Below, one piece after another: positions 16,577 through 26,960 of a DNA stretch of 64,000 bases. Made by a program: the position numbers and the translations under genes. Source of the DNA: Bradyrhizobium sp. sGM-13 (GTDB lineage: Bacteria > Pseudomonadota > Alphaproteobacteria > Rhizobiales > Xanthobacteraceae); assembly GCF_018398875.1 (NCBI RefSeq), contig NZ_JAGWDK010000001.1:372001-436000 (forward strand). The letters are read 5' to 3'. Below the pieces are notes generated by a model. The model saw only the letters and a list, made by a program, of their open reading frames with translations. It was not told where the DNA came from and searched no databases. Within the stretch, counting starts at the first letter, position 1. Every line of letters starts with the position of its first letter.

Positions 16577-19500
16577 CCGTCCCTGACGCGGCCGAGAATC
16601 GCGAGCGTTTGCAAGGCACGCTGTCCGTCGTGCGTCCGGCATCGCCGGTCGAGGCCGTCAAGTTCGAGACGTTCATCAAGGTCACGGCGGATGGATCGGT
16701 CACCGCCTATAACGGCCACGTCGATCTCGGCACCGGCATCCGCACCGCGCTCGGGCAGATCGTTGCCGAAGAGCTCGACGTATCCTTTGCCCGTGTTGTG
16801 GTCGTGCTCGGCGACACGGCCCTCGTTCCCAATCAGGGCGCGACGATTGCGAGCGAAACAATTCAGATTACGGCCGTTCCGTTGCGCAAGGCCGCCGCGC
16901 AGGCGCGGCAGTTTCTGGTCGCACGCGCCGCCGAGCGGCTGGAGCTTTCGGCCGAGGATCTCCTCGTTGAAGACGGCCTCGTCCGCGGCAAGGACAATCG
17001 CAGCGTCAGCTATGGCGAATTGATTGCGGGCGAAACTATTCGCCTTGAACTCGCCGACGACGTTTCAGTTAAGTCCGTCGACGCCTACAACATCGTTGGC
17101 CGATCGGTGCCGCGCGTCGATCTTCCGGCGAAGGCGACCGGTGAATTGGTCTACGTGCACGACATGCGCGTGCCCGGCATGCTGCATGGCCGCGTCGTTC
17201 GGCCGCCCTATGCCGGCGTCGATGTCGGCGACTTCATCGGCAACAGCCTGATTGCGGTCGACGAAAGCTCGGTCAGCGATATTCCAGGACTCGTCGCCGT
17301 CGTCAGGATCGGCGACTTCGTCGGCGTCGTCGCCGAGCGCGAGGAGAATGCAATCAAGGCGGCGGCGCAGCTCAAGGTGAGCTGGAAACCGGTGCCGACG
17401 CTGCCCGACCTCAAGGACATCGAAACGGCGTTGCGGGCCAATCCATCGACGCCACGCAAGTTGATCGACAAGGGTGATGTCGATGCGGCAATCGCCGGCG
17501 CCGCCAAGCCGATGCCGCGGACCTACATTTGGCCCTACCAGATGCACGCTTCGATCGGCCCGTCCTGCGCGGTCGCGGATTATCAGGAGGATGTGACGCG
17601 GGTCTGGTCCGGCACGCAGAATCCGCATCATCTGCGCACCGACCTGGCGCGACTGATCCACCGGCGCGAAGCCGAGATCGAGGTGATCCGGCTGGAGGCT
17701 GCCGGCTGCTATGGCCGCAACTGTGCCGATGATGTTTCCGCCGACGCGGTGCTGCTGTCGCGCGCCGTCGGTCGGCCCGTCCGCGTGCAATTGACGCGCG
17801 AGCAGGAGCACGCCTGGGAGCCGAAGGGCACCGCGCAGTTGATGGATGTCAACGGCGGATTGAACGCCGATGGCGGCGTTGCCGGCTATGATTTTGCCAC
17901 GCGCTATCCGTCGAACGGCGCACCGACGCTCGCGCTGCTGCTGACCGGCGCCGTACCGCACACACCCGCTGTCTTCGAGATGGGCGATCGCACCGCGATC
18001 CCGCCCTACGACTACGAGAATCTGCGCGTGGTAGCAAATGACATGCCGCCGATCGTGCGCGCCTCCTGGCTGCGCGGCGTCTCGGCGCTGCCGAACACCT
18101 TTGCGCATGAATCCTGGATCGATGAATGCGCCAGCGAGGCTGGTGTCGATCCGATCGAGTACCGTCTGCGCTATTTGAAGGATCCGCGCGCCATCGATCT
18201 CGTCAATGCGGTGGCCGAACGCGCCGGCTGGACGCCGCGGCCGGTACGCGAGGAGAAGCAGGCCGAGGACGATATCCTGCGTGGGCGCGGCTTTGCCTAT
18301 GCGCTCTATGTGCACAGCAAGTTTCCTGGCTATGGCGCAGCGTGGTCGGCGTGGATCGCCGAGGTCGCGGTGAACAAGGCGACCGGCGATGTCAGCGTGA
18401 CGCGGGTGGTGGCGGGCCAGGACTCCGGCCTGATGATCAATCCGGACGGCGTGCGCCACCAGGTCCACGGCAACGTCATCCAGTCGACCAGCCGCGCGTT
18501 GATGGAGGAAGTGTCGTTCGATCGCACCTCCGTGACGGCGCGGGAATGGGGCGCCTACCCCATCATCAAGTTTCCCGAGGTGCCTGAGATCGACGTGCTG
18601 ATGCTGCAGCGACAGGATCAGCCGCCGCTCGGTGTCGGCGAGTCCGCCTCCGTCCCTAGCGCAGCCGCCATCGCCAATGCGATCTATGATGCGACCGGCG
18701 TGCGCTTTCGCGAATTGCCGTTCACGCCGGAACGCATCTTGCGGGGGCTGCGCGGTGAGGAACTGACTACGTCGGAGGCGTTGCCTGCGCCTGCATCCGC
18801 ACCACAGCCGGATCTCAATCGATGGCGCAATCCGTTCGCCGGACGACGCGGCGTGCTTGCGGCTGCCACAGCGCTGTGCGCGGCTATGGTCGGCATCGGC
18901 GCCGCCGTGTTGCCGTGGCGAGCGATCGCGCCGATCGCGCGGCCCGACGCCTCGGTCTATTCGGCCGCGACGATCGCCCGCGGCGAGCAACTTGCCGCGC
19001 TCGGCGATTGCGCGGTGTGCCACACCGCTGCGAACGGCGCGCTCAACGCCGGCGGCCGGCCGCTGCCGACGCCGTTCGGCACAATCTATTCGACCAACAT
19101 CACACCCGATGTCGAAACCGGAATCGGCGCCTGGTCCTATCCCGCCTTCGAGCGCGCAATGCGCGAGGGCATCCATCGAGATGGACGACATCTCTATCCC
19201 GCGTTTCCCTATCCGCATTTCGCCAGGGCCACTGACGCCGACATGCAGGCGCTCTATGCCTATCTGATGGCGCAATCGCCGGTGCGCGCGGAGACGCCAG
19301 CCAATGCGCTGGCATTCCCGTTCAACCTGCGCCCGCTGATGGCCGGATGGAATGCGCTGTTCCACACCCCCGCCGTGTTCCAGCCCGATCCCGCAAAATC
19401 CGAGATCTGGAATCGCGGCGCTTATCTCGTCGAAGGCCTCGGCCATTGCGGCGCCTGCCATTCGCCGCGCAATGCGCTCGGCGCGGAGAAGGCGAATGCC

Positions 19501-20127
19501 TATCTCGCCGGCGGATTTGCGGAAGGTTGGGAAGCGCCGGCGCTGACCTCGTTGTCGCAAGCGCCGATCCCGTGGAGCGAGGACGAGCTCTACGCGTATT
19601 TGCGAACCGGCGAATCGCGCTTTCACGGCGTCGCCGCCGGGCCAATGGCGCCGGTGGTGAAGGAGCTCGCCGCATTGCCAGATTCCGACATCCGCGCCAT
19701 GGCGGTCTATCTCGCCTCGTTCAACGAGACCGCGATCGATCGCCCGGCGCAGCAAGCGCTTGCCGCCAGGCTCGAAGCCTCGACGGGCACACGAACGCTT
19801 GCGGCCTCCAGCGTCGGCGCGCGGCTCTATCAGGGCGCCTGCGCCGTCTGCCATGAGGTCGGCGGCGCACCGCTGTTCGGCAGTCGGCCATCGCTGGCGC
19901 TCAACAGCAATCTGCACAGCACCGTGCCCGACAATCTGATCCAGGTCATCCTGCACGGCATCGCAAAACCGGCCGTCACCGACCTCGGCTATATGCCAGC
20001 GTTCAAGGACAGCCTGAGCGACGGCCAAATCGCCGAACTGGTCGCTTATCTGAGGCAACAATTTGCCCCCGATAAGCCGGTCTGGAAGGATATTCCTGCT
20101 GCGATCGGCCGTATCCGGCAGGAATAG
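16573..20127 (+). CDS. nicB: Nicotinate hydroxylase large subunit: molybdopterin domain fused to a three-haem cytochrome c
   Basis: NicB hydroxylates nicotinate to 6-hydroxynicotinate and sends electrons to cytochrome c instead of NAD. Residues 1-750 are the molybdopterin-binding part, with the hammerhead-like 'GRSVPRVDLPAKATGELVYVHD' region and the catalytic glutamate in 'GVGESASVPSAAAIANA'. A single hydrophobic helix follows near 757-780. The C-terminal third has three CXXCH haem sites (CAVCH near 813, CGACH near 958, CAVCH near 1089). This architecture and the length of 1184 residues match P. putida NicB. The xanthine dehydrogenase FAD subunit is absent, as expected for this class. An isoquinoline-type oxidoreductase is the main alternative, but the pathway neighbours favour nicotinate. 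Confidence 0.9.
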   Translation: MTVPDAAENRERLQGTLSVVRPASPVEAVKFETFIKVTADGSVTAYNGHVDLGTGIRTALGQIVAEELDVSFARVVVVLGDTALVPNQGATIASETIQITAVPLRKAAAQARQFLVARAAERLELSAEDLLVEDGLVRGKDNRSVSYGELIAGETIRLELADDVSVKSVDAYNIVGRSVPRVDLPAKATGELVYVHDMRVPGMLHGRVVRPPYAGVDVGDFIGNSLIAVDESSVSDIPGLVAVVRIGDFVGVVAEREENAIKAAAQLKVSWKPVPTLPDLKDIETALRANPSTPRKLIDKGDVDAAIAGAAKPMPRTYIWPYQMHASIGPSCAVADYQEDVTRVWSGTQNPHHLRTDLARLIHRREAEIEVIRLEAAGCYGRNCADDVSADAVLLSRAVGRPVRVQLTREQEHAWEPKGTAQLMDVNGGLNADGGVAGYDFATRYPSNGAPTLALLLTGAVPHTPAVFEMGDRTAIPPYDYENLRVVANDMPPIVRASWLRGVSALPNTFAHESWIDECASEAGVDPIEYRLRYLKDPRAIDLVNAVAERAGWTPRPVREEKQAEDDILRGRGFAYALYVHSKFPGYGAAWSAWIAEVAVNKATGDVSVTRVVAGQDSGLMINPDGVRHQVHGNVIQSTSRALMEEVSFDRTSVTAREWGAYPIIKFPEVPEIDVLMLQRQDQPPLGVGESASVPSAAAIANAIYDATGVRFRELPFTPERILRGLRGEELTTSEALPAPASAPQPDLNRWRNPFAGRRGVLAAATALCAAMVGIGAAVLPWRAIAPIARPDASVYSAATIARGEQLAALGDCAVCHTAANGALNAGGRPLPTPFGTIYSTNITPDVETGIGAWSYPAFERAMREGIHRDGRHLYPAFPYPHFARATDADMQALYAYLMAQSPVRAETPANALAFPFNLRPLMAGWNALFHTPAVFQPDPAKSEIWNRGAYLVEGLGHCGACHSPRNALGAEKANAYLAGGFAEGWEAPALTSLSQAPIPWSEDELYAYLRTGESRFHGVAAGPMAPVVKELAALPDSDIRAMAVYLASFNETAIDRPAQQALAARLEASTGTRTLAASSVGARLYQGACAVCHEVGGAPLFGSRPSLALNSNLHSTVPDNLIQVILHGIAKPAVTDLGYMPAFKDSLSDGQIAELVAYLRQQFAPDKPVWKDIPAAIGRIRQE

Positions 20128-20196
20128 CGCGCTGAGCTGCCATGCCGCCGGCAAAACCCACTGGTTGGGCGGCTCGCGGCACGGTAGAGTTCCACC

Positions 20197-21501
20197 ATGG
20201 CAGTTACCGATATTGCATCCCGGACCTATAACCACGGCTGGCGGCTCGACCCGATCGTGCGCAGCCTGCTCGATACCGATTTTTACAAGCTTCTGATGCT
20301 GCAGATGATCCGGGAATTTTACCCGGAGCAGCGCGTCACCTTTTCGGTCATCAACCGCACCCGGCAGGTTCGCCTCGCCGAGATCGTCGATGAGGGCGAA
20401 CTGCGCGCACAGCTCGACCACGCGCGCACCATCCGCTTCACCAAGAAGGAGCTGATCTGGCTCGCCGGTAACACGTTCTACGGCAAGACCCAGATGTTCT
20501 CGCCGGACTTCATCCACTGGCTCGCCAACTTCCGCCTGCCCGAATATGAGCTGAACAAGGTCGACGGCCAGTACGAGCTGCACTTTCACGGGCCGTGGAC
20601 CCACACCACGATGTGGGAAATCCCGGCGCTCGCGATCATGAACGAGCTGCGCTCGCGGCAGGCGACCAAGGGTCAGGGACGCTTCGTGCTCGACGTGCTC
20701 TATGCCCGAGCCAAGGCCAAGCTGTGGTCCAAGGTGGAGCGGCTGCGCAAGCTTGAGGGCCTCCGGCTGTCGGACTTCGGCACGCGCCGACGCCACGGCC
20801 ATCTGTGGCAGCGCTGGTGCGTCGAGGCCGTCAAGGAGGGGCTCGGCCCCTCTTTCACCGGCACCTCCAACGTGCTGCTGGCGATGGACAACGATCTCGA
20901 AGCGATCGGAACCAATGCGCATGAATTACCGATGGTCGCAGCCGCGCTCGCCAATTCCGACGAAGAGCTGCGCTGGGCGCCCTATCGCATCCTCGATCAG
21001 TGGCGACACACCTACGGCGGCAACCTCCTGATCGCCCTGCCCGATGCATTCGGCAGCAAGACATTCCTGCGCGATGCGCCGGACTGGGTCGCCGACTGGA
21101 CCGGCTTCCGCCCGGACAGCGCGCCGCCGATCACGGCCGGCGAAGACATCATCAAGTGGTGGAAGCAGAAGGGCCGCGAGCCTAAGGAGAAGCTGCTGGT
21201 GTTCTCCGACGGCATGGATGTCGATTCGATCGAGGAGACCTATCGTCACTTCGCCGGACGCGTCCGCATCTCGTTCGGCTGGGGCACCAATCTCACCAAC
21301 GATTTCGTCGGCTGCGCGCCGGATGGATCGGCCGACCTCGATCCGATCTCGCTGGTCTGCAAGGTGACGTCGGTCGATGGGCGGCCGGCGGTCAAGCTGT
21401 CGGATAATCCCGAGAAGGCCACCGGCACGCCGTCCGAGATCGAACGTTATTTGCGCGTGTTCGGCAATGCCGGACGCGTCCGCACCGCCGTGCACGTCTG
21501 A
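20197..21501 (+). CDS. pncB: Nicotinate phosphoribosyltransferase
   Basis: PncB joins nicotinate with PRPP, at the cost of ATP, to make nicotinate mononucleotide for NAD salvage. The 434-residue protein starts with the family hallmark '[15 protein letters not shown]' and has '[20 protein letters not shown]', '[10 protein letters not shown]', '[36 protein letters not shown]' and '[23 protein letters not shown]'. It lies 69 bases after nicB on the same strand. The arrangement places NAD salvage and nicotinate breakdown in one region, drawing on the same substrate. Confidence 0.95.
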   Translation: MAVTDIASRTYNHGWRLDPIVRSLLDTDFYKLLMLQMIREFYPEQRVTFSVINRTRQVRLAEIVDEGELRAQLDHARTIRFTKKELIWLAGNTFYGKTQMFSPDFIHWLANFRLPEYELNKVDGQYELHFHGPWTHTTMWEIPALAIMNELRSRQATKGQGRFVLDVLYARAKAKLWSKVERLRKLEGLRLSDFGTRRRHGHLWQRWCVEAVKEGLGPSFTGTSNVLLAMDNDLEAIGTNAHELPMVAAALANSDEELRWAPYRILDQWRHTYGGNLLIALPDAFGSKTFLRDAPDWVADWTGFRPDSAPPITAGEDIIKWWKQKGREPKEKLLVFSDGMDVDSIEETYRHFAGRVRISFGWGTNLTNDFVGCAPDGSADLDPISLVCKVTSVDGRPAVKLSDNPEKATGTPSEIERYLRVFGNAGRVRTAVHV

Positions 21502-21546
21502 GCCATCACATACTTTCCCGCCACCACTTGATCTGACGAGCCCCGC

Positions 21547-22842
21547 ATGCCCGCACCCAAGCCGCCTGCTTTCGAAACCCTGAGCCTGCATGCCGGCCAG
21601 CGCCCTGATCCCGCAACCGGCGCCCGTGCCGTTCCGGTCTACCAGACCACCTCCTACGTGTTCCAGGACTCCGACCACGCCGCGGCGCTGTTCAACCTGG
21701 AGCGCGCCGGACACATCTACACCCGTATTTCCAATCCCACGACCGCCGTGCTCGAGGAGCGGTTGGCGGCGCTGGAAGCCGGCGTCGGCGCAATCTGCAC
21801 GGCGAGCGGCATGGCGGCGATGCATCTCGCCATCGCAACGATCCTCAACGCCGGCGACCATATCGTGGCCTCTGCTTCGCTTTATGGCGGCACCATCAAT
21901 TTGCTGGCGCACACGCTGCCGCGCTTCGGCATCACGACGACCTTCGTCAAGCCGCGCGCGCTCGATGAATTCCGCGCCGCGATCAAGCCGAATACACGGC
22001 TCGTGATCGGCGAGACCATCGGCAATCCCGGGATGGAGGTGCTGGATATCCCGGCGGTCGCGCAGATCGCGCATGACGCGAAGATTCCGCTTCTGATCGA
22101 CAACACCTTTGCGACGCCGTTCCTCAGCCGCCCGATCGAGCTCGGCGCCGACATCGTGATGAACTCGGCGACCAAATGGATCGGCGGCCACGGCATCGCC
22201 ATTGGCGGCGTCATCGTCGATGGCGGCCGGTTCGACTGGCACGCGTCGGGCAAGTTCCCGCAGCTCACCGAGCCCTATGCCGGCTATCACGGCATCGTCT
22301 TCGACGAGCAGTTCGGCCAGGCCGCCTTCATCATGCGCGCCCGTACCGAGGGCCTGCGCGACTTCGGCGCCTGCCTGTCGCCTACCAATGCGTTTCAACT
22401 GCTGCAGGGCGTCGAGACGCTCGGCGTGCGGATGGAGCGCCACATGAGCAACACGCTTGCGGTGCTCGAAGCGCTGAGCGCCAACAAGGCGGTCGAGTGG
22501 GTGCTGCATCCGGCGCTGGAAAATCATCCCGACCATCAGCTCGCGAAGCGGCTGTTGCCGCGCGGCGCCGGATCGATCGTCTCTTTCGGCATCAAGGGTG
22601 GCCGGGCGGCGGGCAAAAAATTCATCGAGTCGCTCAGGATGATCAGCCATCTCGCCAATGTCGGCGACGCCAAGACGCTGGTCATTCACCCCGCCAGCAC
22701 CACACATCAGCAGATGGATGCCGCGCAGTTGAAGGCCGCCGGGATCGGCGAGGAGCTGGTGCGGCTGTCGATCGGAATTGAGGCCGTTTCCGACATCATC
22801 GACGATCTCGGCCAGGCGCTTCGCGCATCGCAGAAGGTTTGA
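21547..22842 (+). CDS. metY: O-acetylhomoserine sulfhydrylase (Cys/Met metabolism PLP enzyme)
   Basis: This enzyme makes homocysteine (or methionine with methanethiol) from O-acetylhomoserine. The 431 residues fit MetY rather than the shorter MetB or MetC. The N-terminus '[31 protein letters not shown]', the PLP lysine in '[11 protein letters not shown]' and the C-terminal '[17 protein letters not shown]' are family features. It follows pncB by 45 bases and is followed 3 bases later by a hydrolase gene. Cystathionine gamma-synthase activity cannot be excluded from sequence alone. Confidence 0.9.
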   Translation: MPAPKPPAFETLSLHAGQRPDPATGARAVPVYQTTSYVFQDSDHAAALFNLERAGHIYTRISNPTTAVLEERLAALEAGVGAICTASGMAAMHLAIATILNAGDHIVASASLYGGTINLLAHTLPRFGITTTFVKPRALDEFRAAIKPNTRLVIGETIGNPGMEVLDIPAVAQIAHDAKIPLLIDNTFATPFLSRPIELGADIVMNSATKWIGGHGIAIGGVIVDGGRFDWHASGKFPQLTEPYAGYHGIVFDEQFGQAAFIMRARTEGLRDFGACLSPTNAFQLLQGVETLGVRMERHMSNTLAVLEALSANKAVEWVLHPALENHPDHQLAKRLLPRGAGSIVSFGIKGGRAAGKKFIESLRMISHLANVGDAKTLVIHPASTTHQQMDAAQLKAAGIGEELVRLSIGIEAVSDIIDDLGQALRASQKV

Positions 22843-22845
22843 CCC

Positions 22846-23628
22846 ATGCAGCTTTCCGTCAACGGTGCTGATGTCCTCGTTGCGACCGGCGGCCGTCCGT
22901 TCGATCGGTCGCTGCCCGCGGTAGTGATGCTGCACGGCGCAGGCTTTGATCATTCGACCTGGGCGCTGCACAGCCGATGGTTCGCCCATCACGGCTACGC
23001 CGTGCTGGCGCCCGATTTGCCCGGCCATGGCCGTTCGGGAGGCAGCCCGCTGCCGACCATCGCCGACATGGCAGACTGGACCGCTGCGCTGCTCGACGCG
23101 GCCGGTGCGCCGAAGGCGAAGCTCATCGGCCATTCGATGGGGTCGCTGATCGCGCTGGAGATGTCTGCGCGACATCCCGACAAGGTATCCGGCCTCAGCC
23201 TGATCGGCACCGCTGCTGCGATGACGGTCGGCCCCGATCTGCTCAAGGCCGCCGAGGTCAACAACCCCGATGCCATCGACATGGTTTCGATCTGGGGTCT
23301 CGGCTTCAAGGCCGAGCTCGGCGGCAGTCTCGCGCCGGGACTGTGGATGCATCAGGGCACGCAGCGCGTGCTGCAGCAGACGCGGCCGGGCGTGCTCTAC
23401 AGCGATCTCAATGCCTGCAACTCCTATCAGAACGCACTCGCAGCAGCCGCGCAGGTGAAGGTACCCGTCACCTTCATTCTCGGCGAGCGCGATATGATGA
23501 CGCCAGCCAAGGGCGGCAAGGCGCTGGCGGCGGCGACGCCGAATGCGCGGATCGTCGTCGTTCCCGGCGCCGGCCACATGATCATGGCCGAAGCGCCGGA
23601 TGAGTTGCTGGCGGCGTTGCGGCAGTAG
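22846..23628 (+). CDS. Alpha/beta-fold hydrolase
   Basis: 260 residues with a complete alpha/beta-hydrolase core: oxyanion loop 'VMLHGAGFDHSTW', nucleophile elbow 'GHSMGS', acid loop 'LGERDMMTPAKGG' and the catalytic histidine in 'GAGHMIM'. It begins 3 bases after metY, so the two are one transcription unit. The substrate is unknown; an ester or a C-C bond substrate are both possible for this fold. Confidence 0.85.
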   Translation: MQLSVNGADVLVATGGRPFDRSLPAVVMLHGAGFDHSTWALHSRWFAHHGYAVLAPDLPGHGRSGGSPLPTIADMADWTAALLDAAGAPKAKLIGHSMGSLIALEMSARHPDKVSGLSLIGTAAAMTVGPDLLKAAEVNNPDAIDMVSIWGLGFKAELGGSLAPGLWMHQGTQRVLQQTRPGVLYSDLNACNSYQNALAAAAQVKVPVTFILGERDMMTPAKGGKALAAATPNARIVVVPGAGHMIMAEAPDELLAALRQ

Positions 23629-23664
23629 GCCGCCGGTCAAGCCCGCGTATGACGACTGGGGACA

Positions 23665-24690
23665 CTAGTGCCTTCCCGGCTGCCTGCGCTCTACCGGATG
23701 GATGTCGATCGCCCGCAACCTTCCCATCCGCAATACATGCATCGCGAGCGTCCGCCCGATGCGGTCGCGATCGAGGGCGCGGATCAGATCGTCGACGCCG
23801 TTGATCTCGACGCCGTCGAGCTTGATCACGACATCGCCCGGCAACAGTCCCGCCTTCGCGGCCGGGCTGTCCGGCTCGATCTGCGCCAGCAGCGCGCCCA
23901 TCTTGTTGTCGACGCCGGCGGTCACCGCATGCCGCCGCGGGATCGGCGCGGTCTGGCCGGCGACGCCGATATAGGCGCGGCGGACATAGCCGTGGCGGAT
24001 GATCTCGGACAGCACGAACTGCGCCGTGTTGCTGGCGACCGCAAAGCAGATGCCCTGCGCGCCGTTGATGATCGCGGTGTTGATGCCGATCACTTCTGCC
24101 GCCGACGACACCAGCGGCCCGCCGGAATTGCCGGGATTCAGTGCAGCATCGGTCTGGATCACGTCTTCGATGGTCCGGCCGCTCACCGAGCGGATCGAGC
24201 GGCCGAGCGCCGACACCACGCCGGCGGTCACCGTCGATTCGAAGCCGAGCGGATTGCCGATCGCGACCACGAGTTGGCCGCGACGCAGGCTCTTGGAATT
24301 GCCCAGCGAGGCATAACGCAGATCGCGCGCGCCGTCGGCCCGCAGCAAGGCAAGGTCAGTGTCTGGATCGACGCCGAGCACGTGAGCGTCGGTGACGAAT
24401 CCTTCGGTGTCGCGCAGCCTGATCTCCTTCGATGATCCGACAACATGGCTGTTGGTTAGCACGAGACCGTCGGGCGAGATGACGATACCGGACCCAAGTC
24501 CGCCGCGCTCACGCGCGCTGCGCACCTTCGGCCCGGTTTCGACGCGCACGACTGCGGGACCGACCCGCTCGGTCACATCGATCACGGCATTGGAATAGGC
24601 GTCGAGCAAAACCCGGTCATTGTCCCGGGCAGGCTCGGCGGTTCGCGACGACAGTCGGTCATCGGCGATATCTGAGGTAAAATCCAACAT
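23665..24690 (-). CDS. Trypsin-like serine protease with PDZ domain (HtrA/Deg family)
   Basis: 341 residues. The catalytic triad is His in 'LTNSHVVG', Asp in 'DTDLALL' and Ser in 'NPGNSGGPLV'. A single PDZ domain follows ('LLAQIEPDSPAAKAGLLPGDVVIKLDGVEINGVDDLI'). There is no convincing signal peptide or N-terminal membrane helix, so it may be cytoplasmic or have a mis-set start. It lies downstream of the GMC oxidoreductase pair on the same strand. Substrate unknown. Confidence 0.88.
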   Translation of the reverse strand: MLDFTSDIADDRLSSRTAEPARDNDRVLLDAYSNAVIDVTERVGPAVVRVETGPKVRSARERGGLGSGIVISPDGLVLTNSHVVGSSKEIRLRDTEGFVTDAHVLGVDPDTDLALLRADGARDLRYASLGNSKSLRRGQLVVAIGNPLGFESTVTAGVVSALGRSIRSVSGRTIEDVIQTDAALNPGNSGGPLVSSAAEVIGINTAIINGAQGICFAVASNTAQFVLSEIIRHGYVRRAYIGVAGQTAPIPRRHAVTAGVDNKMGALLAQIEPDSPAAKAGLLPGDVVIKLDGVEINGVDDLIRALDRDRIGRTLAMHVLRMGRLRAIDIHPVERRQPGRH

Positions 24691-24773
24691 GGCAAGATTC
24701 CTTCGGCCTCACCAGATGGTGGTCGGGAACCGCCTGCGCAAGGTGCCCGGGCATCCAGCGCAGGGCAGGCCTG

Positions 24774-25223
24774 CTACGGCGCCCTTCTGAGCTTCGCCGG
24801 CCGCGCCTTGACGGGGTCGAGCAGCGACCAGTCCCCCTCTTCCAGCACGTGGCCCTTCGGGAATGGCGCGCGAAGCTCCAGCCCGAGCGAGCGCAGCACG
24901 CGGTCATCGCGATAGTAGCATTGCAGCACGACGCGAACGAGTGTCGCGGCCGGGCCGCCGCCGGTGGCGCGGAATTCTCTTGCGACCTCGTCGCGCCGCG
25001 CCGCGTCAAGCTCAGCCACCGGCTTGCCGGCCAGACACGCCAGATGGTCGAGCGCCTGCATGACCTGCGCAGTATCGCGGCCGAGCGTCGCCAGCATGTC
25101 GGCCTGGATGACGGGATCGTCGGCGCCGGGCACCTTGTACTCGTCGCTGGCGGGAATGATCATTGCAGCGACGGTGCGGAGATCGTCGCGTTGGGCTGCG
25201 GTCAGTTCATTGGCTGCGGACAT
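24774..25223 (-). CDS. Small protein paired with the GMC oxidoreductase (gluconate 2-dehydrogenase subunit 3-like)
   Basis: About 149 residues. The pattern 'LTAAQRDDLRTVAAMIIPASDEYKVPGADDPVIQADML' resembles the small gamma subunits that accompany membrane-type GMC dehydrogenases. The sequence lacks a Tat signal and clear cofactor ligands. It starts 7 bases after the GMC stop; ATG 25223 is preferred to a TTG at 25250 that would overlap the upstream gene. It is probably a partner or stabilising subunit of that enzyme. The family assignment is tentative. Confidence 0.65.
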   Translation of the reverse strand: MSAANELTAAQRDDLRTVAAMIIPASDEYKVPGADDPVIQADMLATLGRDTAQVMQALDHLACLAGKPVAELDAARRDEVAREFRATGGGPAATLVRVVLQCYYRDDRVLRSLGLELRAPFPKGHVLEEGDWSLLDPVKARPAKLRRAP

Positions 25224-25230
25224 CGCGGTC

Positions 25231-26829
25231 TCAATCGAAGAGGTTGGCAAGGCGTTGCTTCATCTGGTCGGCGACGTAGAGCGCGATCGCCTGGATGGTC
25301 GAGGTCGGGTTCACGCCGCCTGACGTGACGAACACGCTGCCGTCGACGATGAAGAGGTTTTTCACGTCGTGCGATCGCCCCCATTCGTTGACCACCGAGC
25401 GCGCTGGATCGGTGCCCATCCGCGCGGTACCGAGCAGATGCCAGCCGCCCCAGGGAATCGGGTTGTTGATGCAGATGTCGGTGGCGCCGGCGGTTTCGAG
25501 AATTTCCCGGCCGCGCGCCAATCCATGCTCCATCACCTTCCGGCTGTTCTCGCTGATCGTGTAGTCGATCTTCGGCGCAGGGATTCCGTGGCTGTCCTTC
25601 AGCACGGGATCGAGCGTGACGCGATTGTGCTCCTCGGGCAGATCCTCGCAGATCGCAGATACCGCGAGCCGATGGCCGTTGAGCTTGCGGAACACGCGGT
25701 GATGGTCCGCGCCCCATGGCAAAATGCCCTTCTGTTCGCTCGCGACGGCTTCGAACACCGGCCCCGCGCCGCGGCCGAACTGGATGCCGTAGCCGCGCAC
25801 GAAGCCGCGCGAGAGATCGGTGTCGTAAAACTCCTTGCTCCAGAGGCAGGTCGGCGGCGCGCGGTTAGAGTCGGTCGGCTCCTTCACAAAACCGTAGATC
25901 TGCGCATAGGGATGGAACATCAGGTTCTTGCCGACCAGGCCGGATGAATTGGCCAGGCCATTTGGGAAGCGGCCGGAGACCGAATTCAGCAACAGCCGCG
26001 GCGTGCCGACGCCGTTGCAGGCGATGATGACGACTTCAACCGGCTGGAACTGCTCGACTCCATCCCTGTCGTAATAGACGACGCCCGAGGCCATGCCATG
26101 CTCATTGGTCAGGATCTCGCGGACGCGGCAGTGAGTCTTGAGCTCGACGCCGGCGCGGATCGCCTGCGGCCAATAGGTGATGTCGGTCGAGGCTTTGGCG
26201 CCTTGCGCGCAGGCCGGCGTGCAATGGCCGAGATTGATACAGCGCGCCCGGCCCTCGTAATCCATCGTCGCGACCGTGGTGTCCGACGGCCACCAATGCC
26301 ACCCGAGCTTGTTCATGGCCTTGCCGATCAGCGGGCCGGAAAGTCCGAGCGGCTGCGGCGGCATCGGCGGATGCGTCAGCGGCGACAGCGGATCGCCTGA
26401 GAGACCCGAGACGCCCATCATGCGGTCGTTCTCTTCGAAGAACGGCACCAGCGTGTCGTAGTCGATCGGCCAGTCGTCGGCGACGCCGTCGAGCGTCTTC
26501 ACCTTGAAATCGGAGGGATGCAGCCGCGGCCAGTGCGCGGTGTACATCACCGTCGAGCCGCCGACGCCGTTGAAGTTCACGACCTTGATCGGCGAGTTGT
26601 CGTCGTTGATCGGATAGTCCTCGGGCCGGCCGCGGATGTTCGGGCTGGTCGACCAGTCGCCATAAAACTTCGCCTCCCAGTCGCGCCCCGTGCTCGGATA
26701 TTCCGAGGGCTTCATCCAGCCGCCCTGGTCGAGGCAAAGGATATGCATCTTGGTTTCAGCCAGGCTCCACGCCACCGCCGCGCCGGACGCGCCGGCGCCG
26801 ATGATCAGGACGTCAACGGGATCGTTCAT
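25231..26829 (-). CDS. GMC family FAD-dependent oxidoreductase
   Basis: 532 residues from ATG 26829. The N-terminal FAD motif 'VDVLIIGAGASGAAVAWSLAE' is intact. A GMC signature follows ('NGVGGSTVMYTAHWPRLHPSDF'), with 'NLGHCTPACAQGAKASTDITYWP' (cysteine-containing, as in membrane sorbitol/gluconate-type dehydrogenases) and a C-terminal 'WGGWHLLGTARMGTDPARSVVNEWGRSHDVKNLFIVDGSVF' with the catalytic His-Asn type region. It probably oxidises an alcohol or sugar together with the small downstream protein. It is divergent from the monooxygenase pseudogene, about 130 bases away. Confidence 0.88.
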   Translation of the reverse strand: MNDPVDVLIIGAGASGAAVAWSLAETKMHILCLDQGGWMKPSEYPSTGRDWEAKFYGDWSTSPNIRGRPEDYPINDDNSPIKVVNFNGVGGSTVMYTAHWPRLHPSDFKVKTLDGVADDWPIDYDTLVPFFEENDRMMGVSGLSGDPLSPLTHPPMPPQPLGLSGPLIGKAMNKLGWHWWPSDTTVATMDYEGRARCINLGHCTPACAQGAKASTDITYWPQAIRAGVELKTHCRVREILTNEHGMASGVVYYDRDGVEQFQPVEVVIIACNGVGTPRLLLNSVSGRFPNGLANSSGLVGKNLMFHPYAQIYGFVKEPTDSNRAPPTCLWSKEFYDTDLSRGFVRGYGIQFGRGAGPVFEAVASEQKGILPWGADHHRVFRKLNGHRLAVSAICEDLPEEHNRVTLDPVLKDSHGIPAPKIDYTISENSRKVMEHGLARGREILETAGATDICINNPIPWGGWHLLGTARMGTDPARSVVNEWGRSHDVKNLFIVDGSVFVTSGGVNPTSTIQAIALYVADQMKQRLANLFD

Positions 26830-26960
26830 TGCGGTCGCTTCGCTCCCTGAATTAGCGTCGCCTTGAAGGCGATCTGGGCTCCACGATAGGGGCAGATGCG
26901 GCCGGCAGTAAAGCCGAGCGAGGCCGACTTGGCGGGACAAACGCGCAACCCTGCCACGCC

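Noticed and set aside
17065..20922. Very long open frame on the minus strand opposite nicB and pncB
   Set aside because: Its translation is rich in His, Arg, Gly and Asp with no domain, the usual mirror of a high-GC gene in the antisense frame. nicB and pncB on the other strand are unmistakable.
20926..23640. Long minus-strand frame opposite pncB, metY and the hydrolase
   Set aside because: Same antisense artefact; three well-conserved genes occupy the plus strand.
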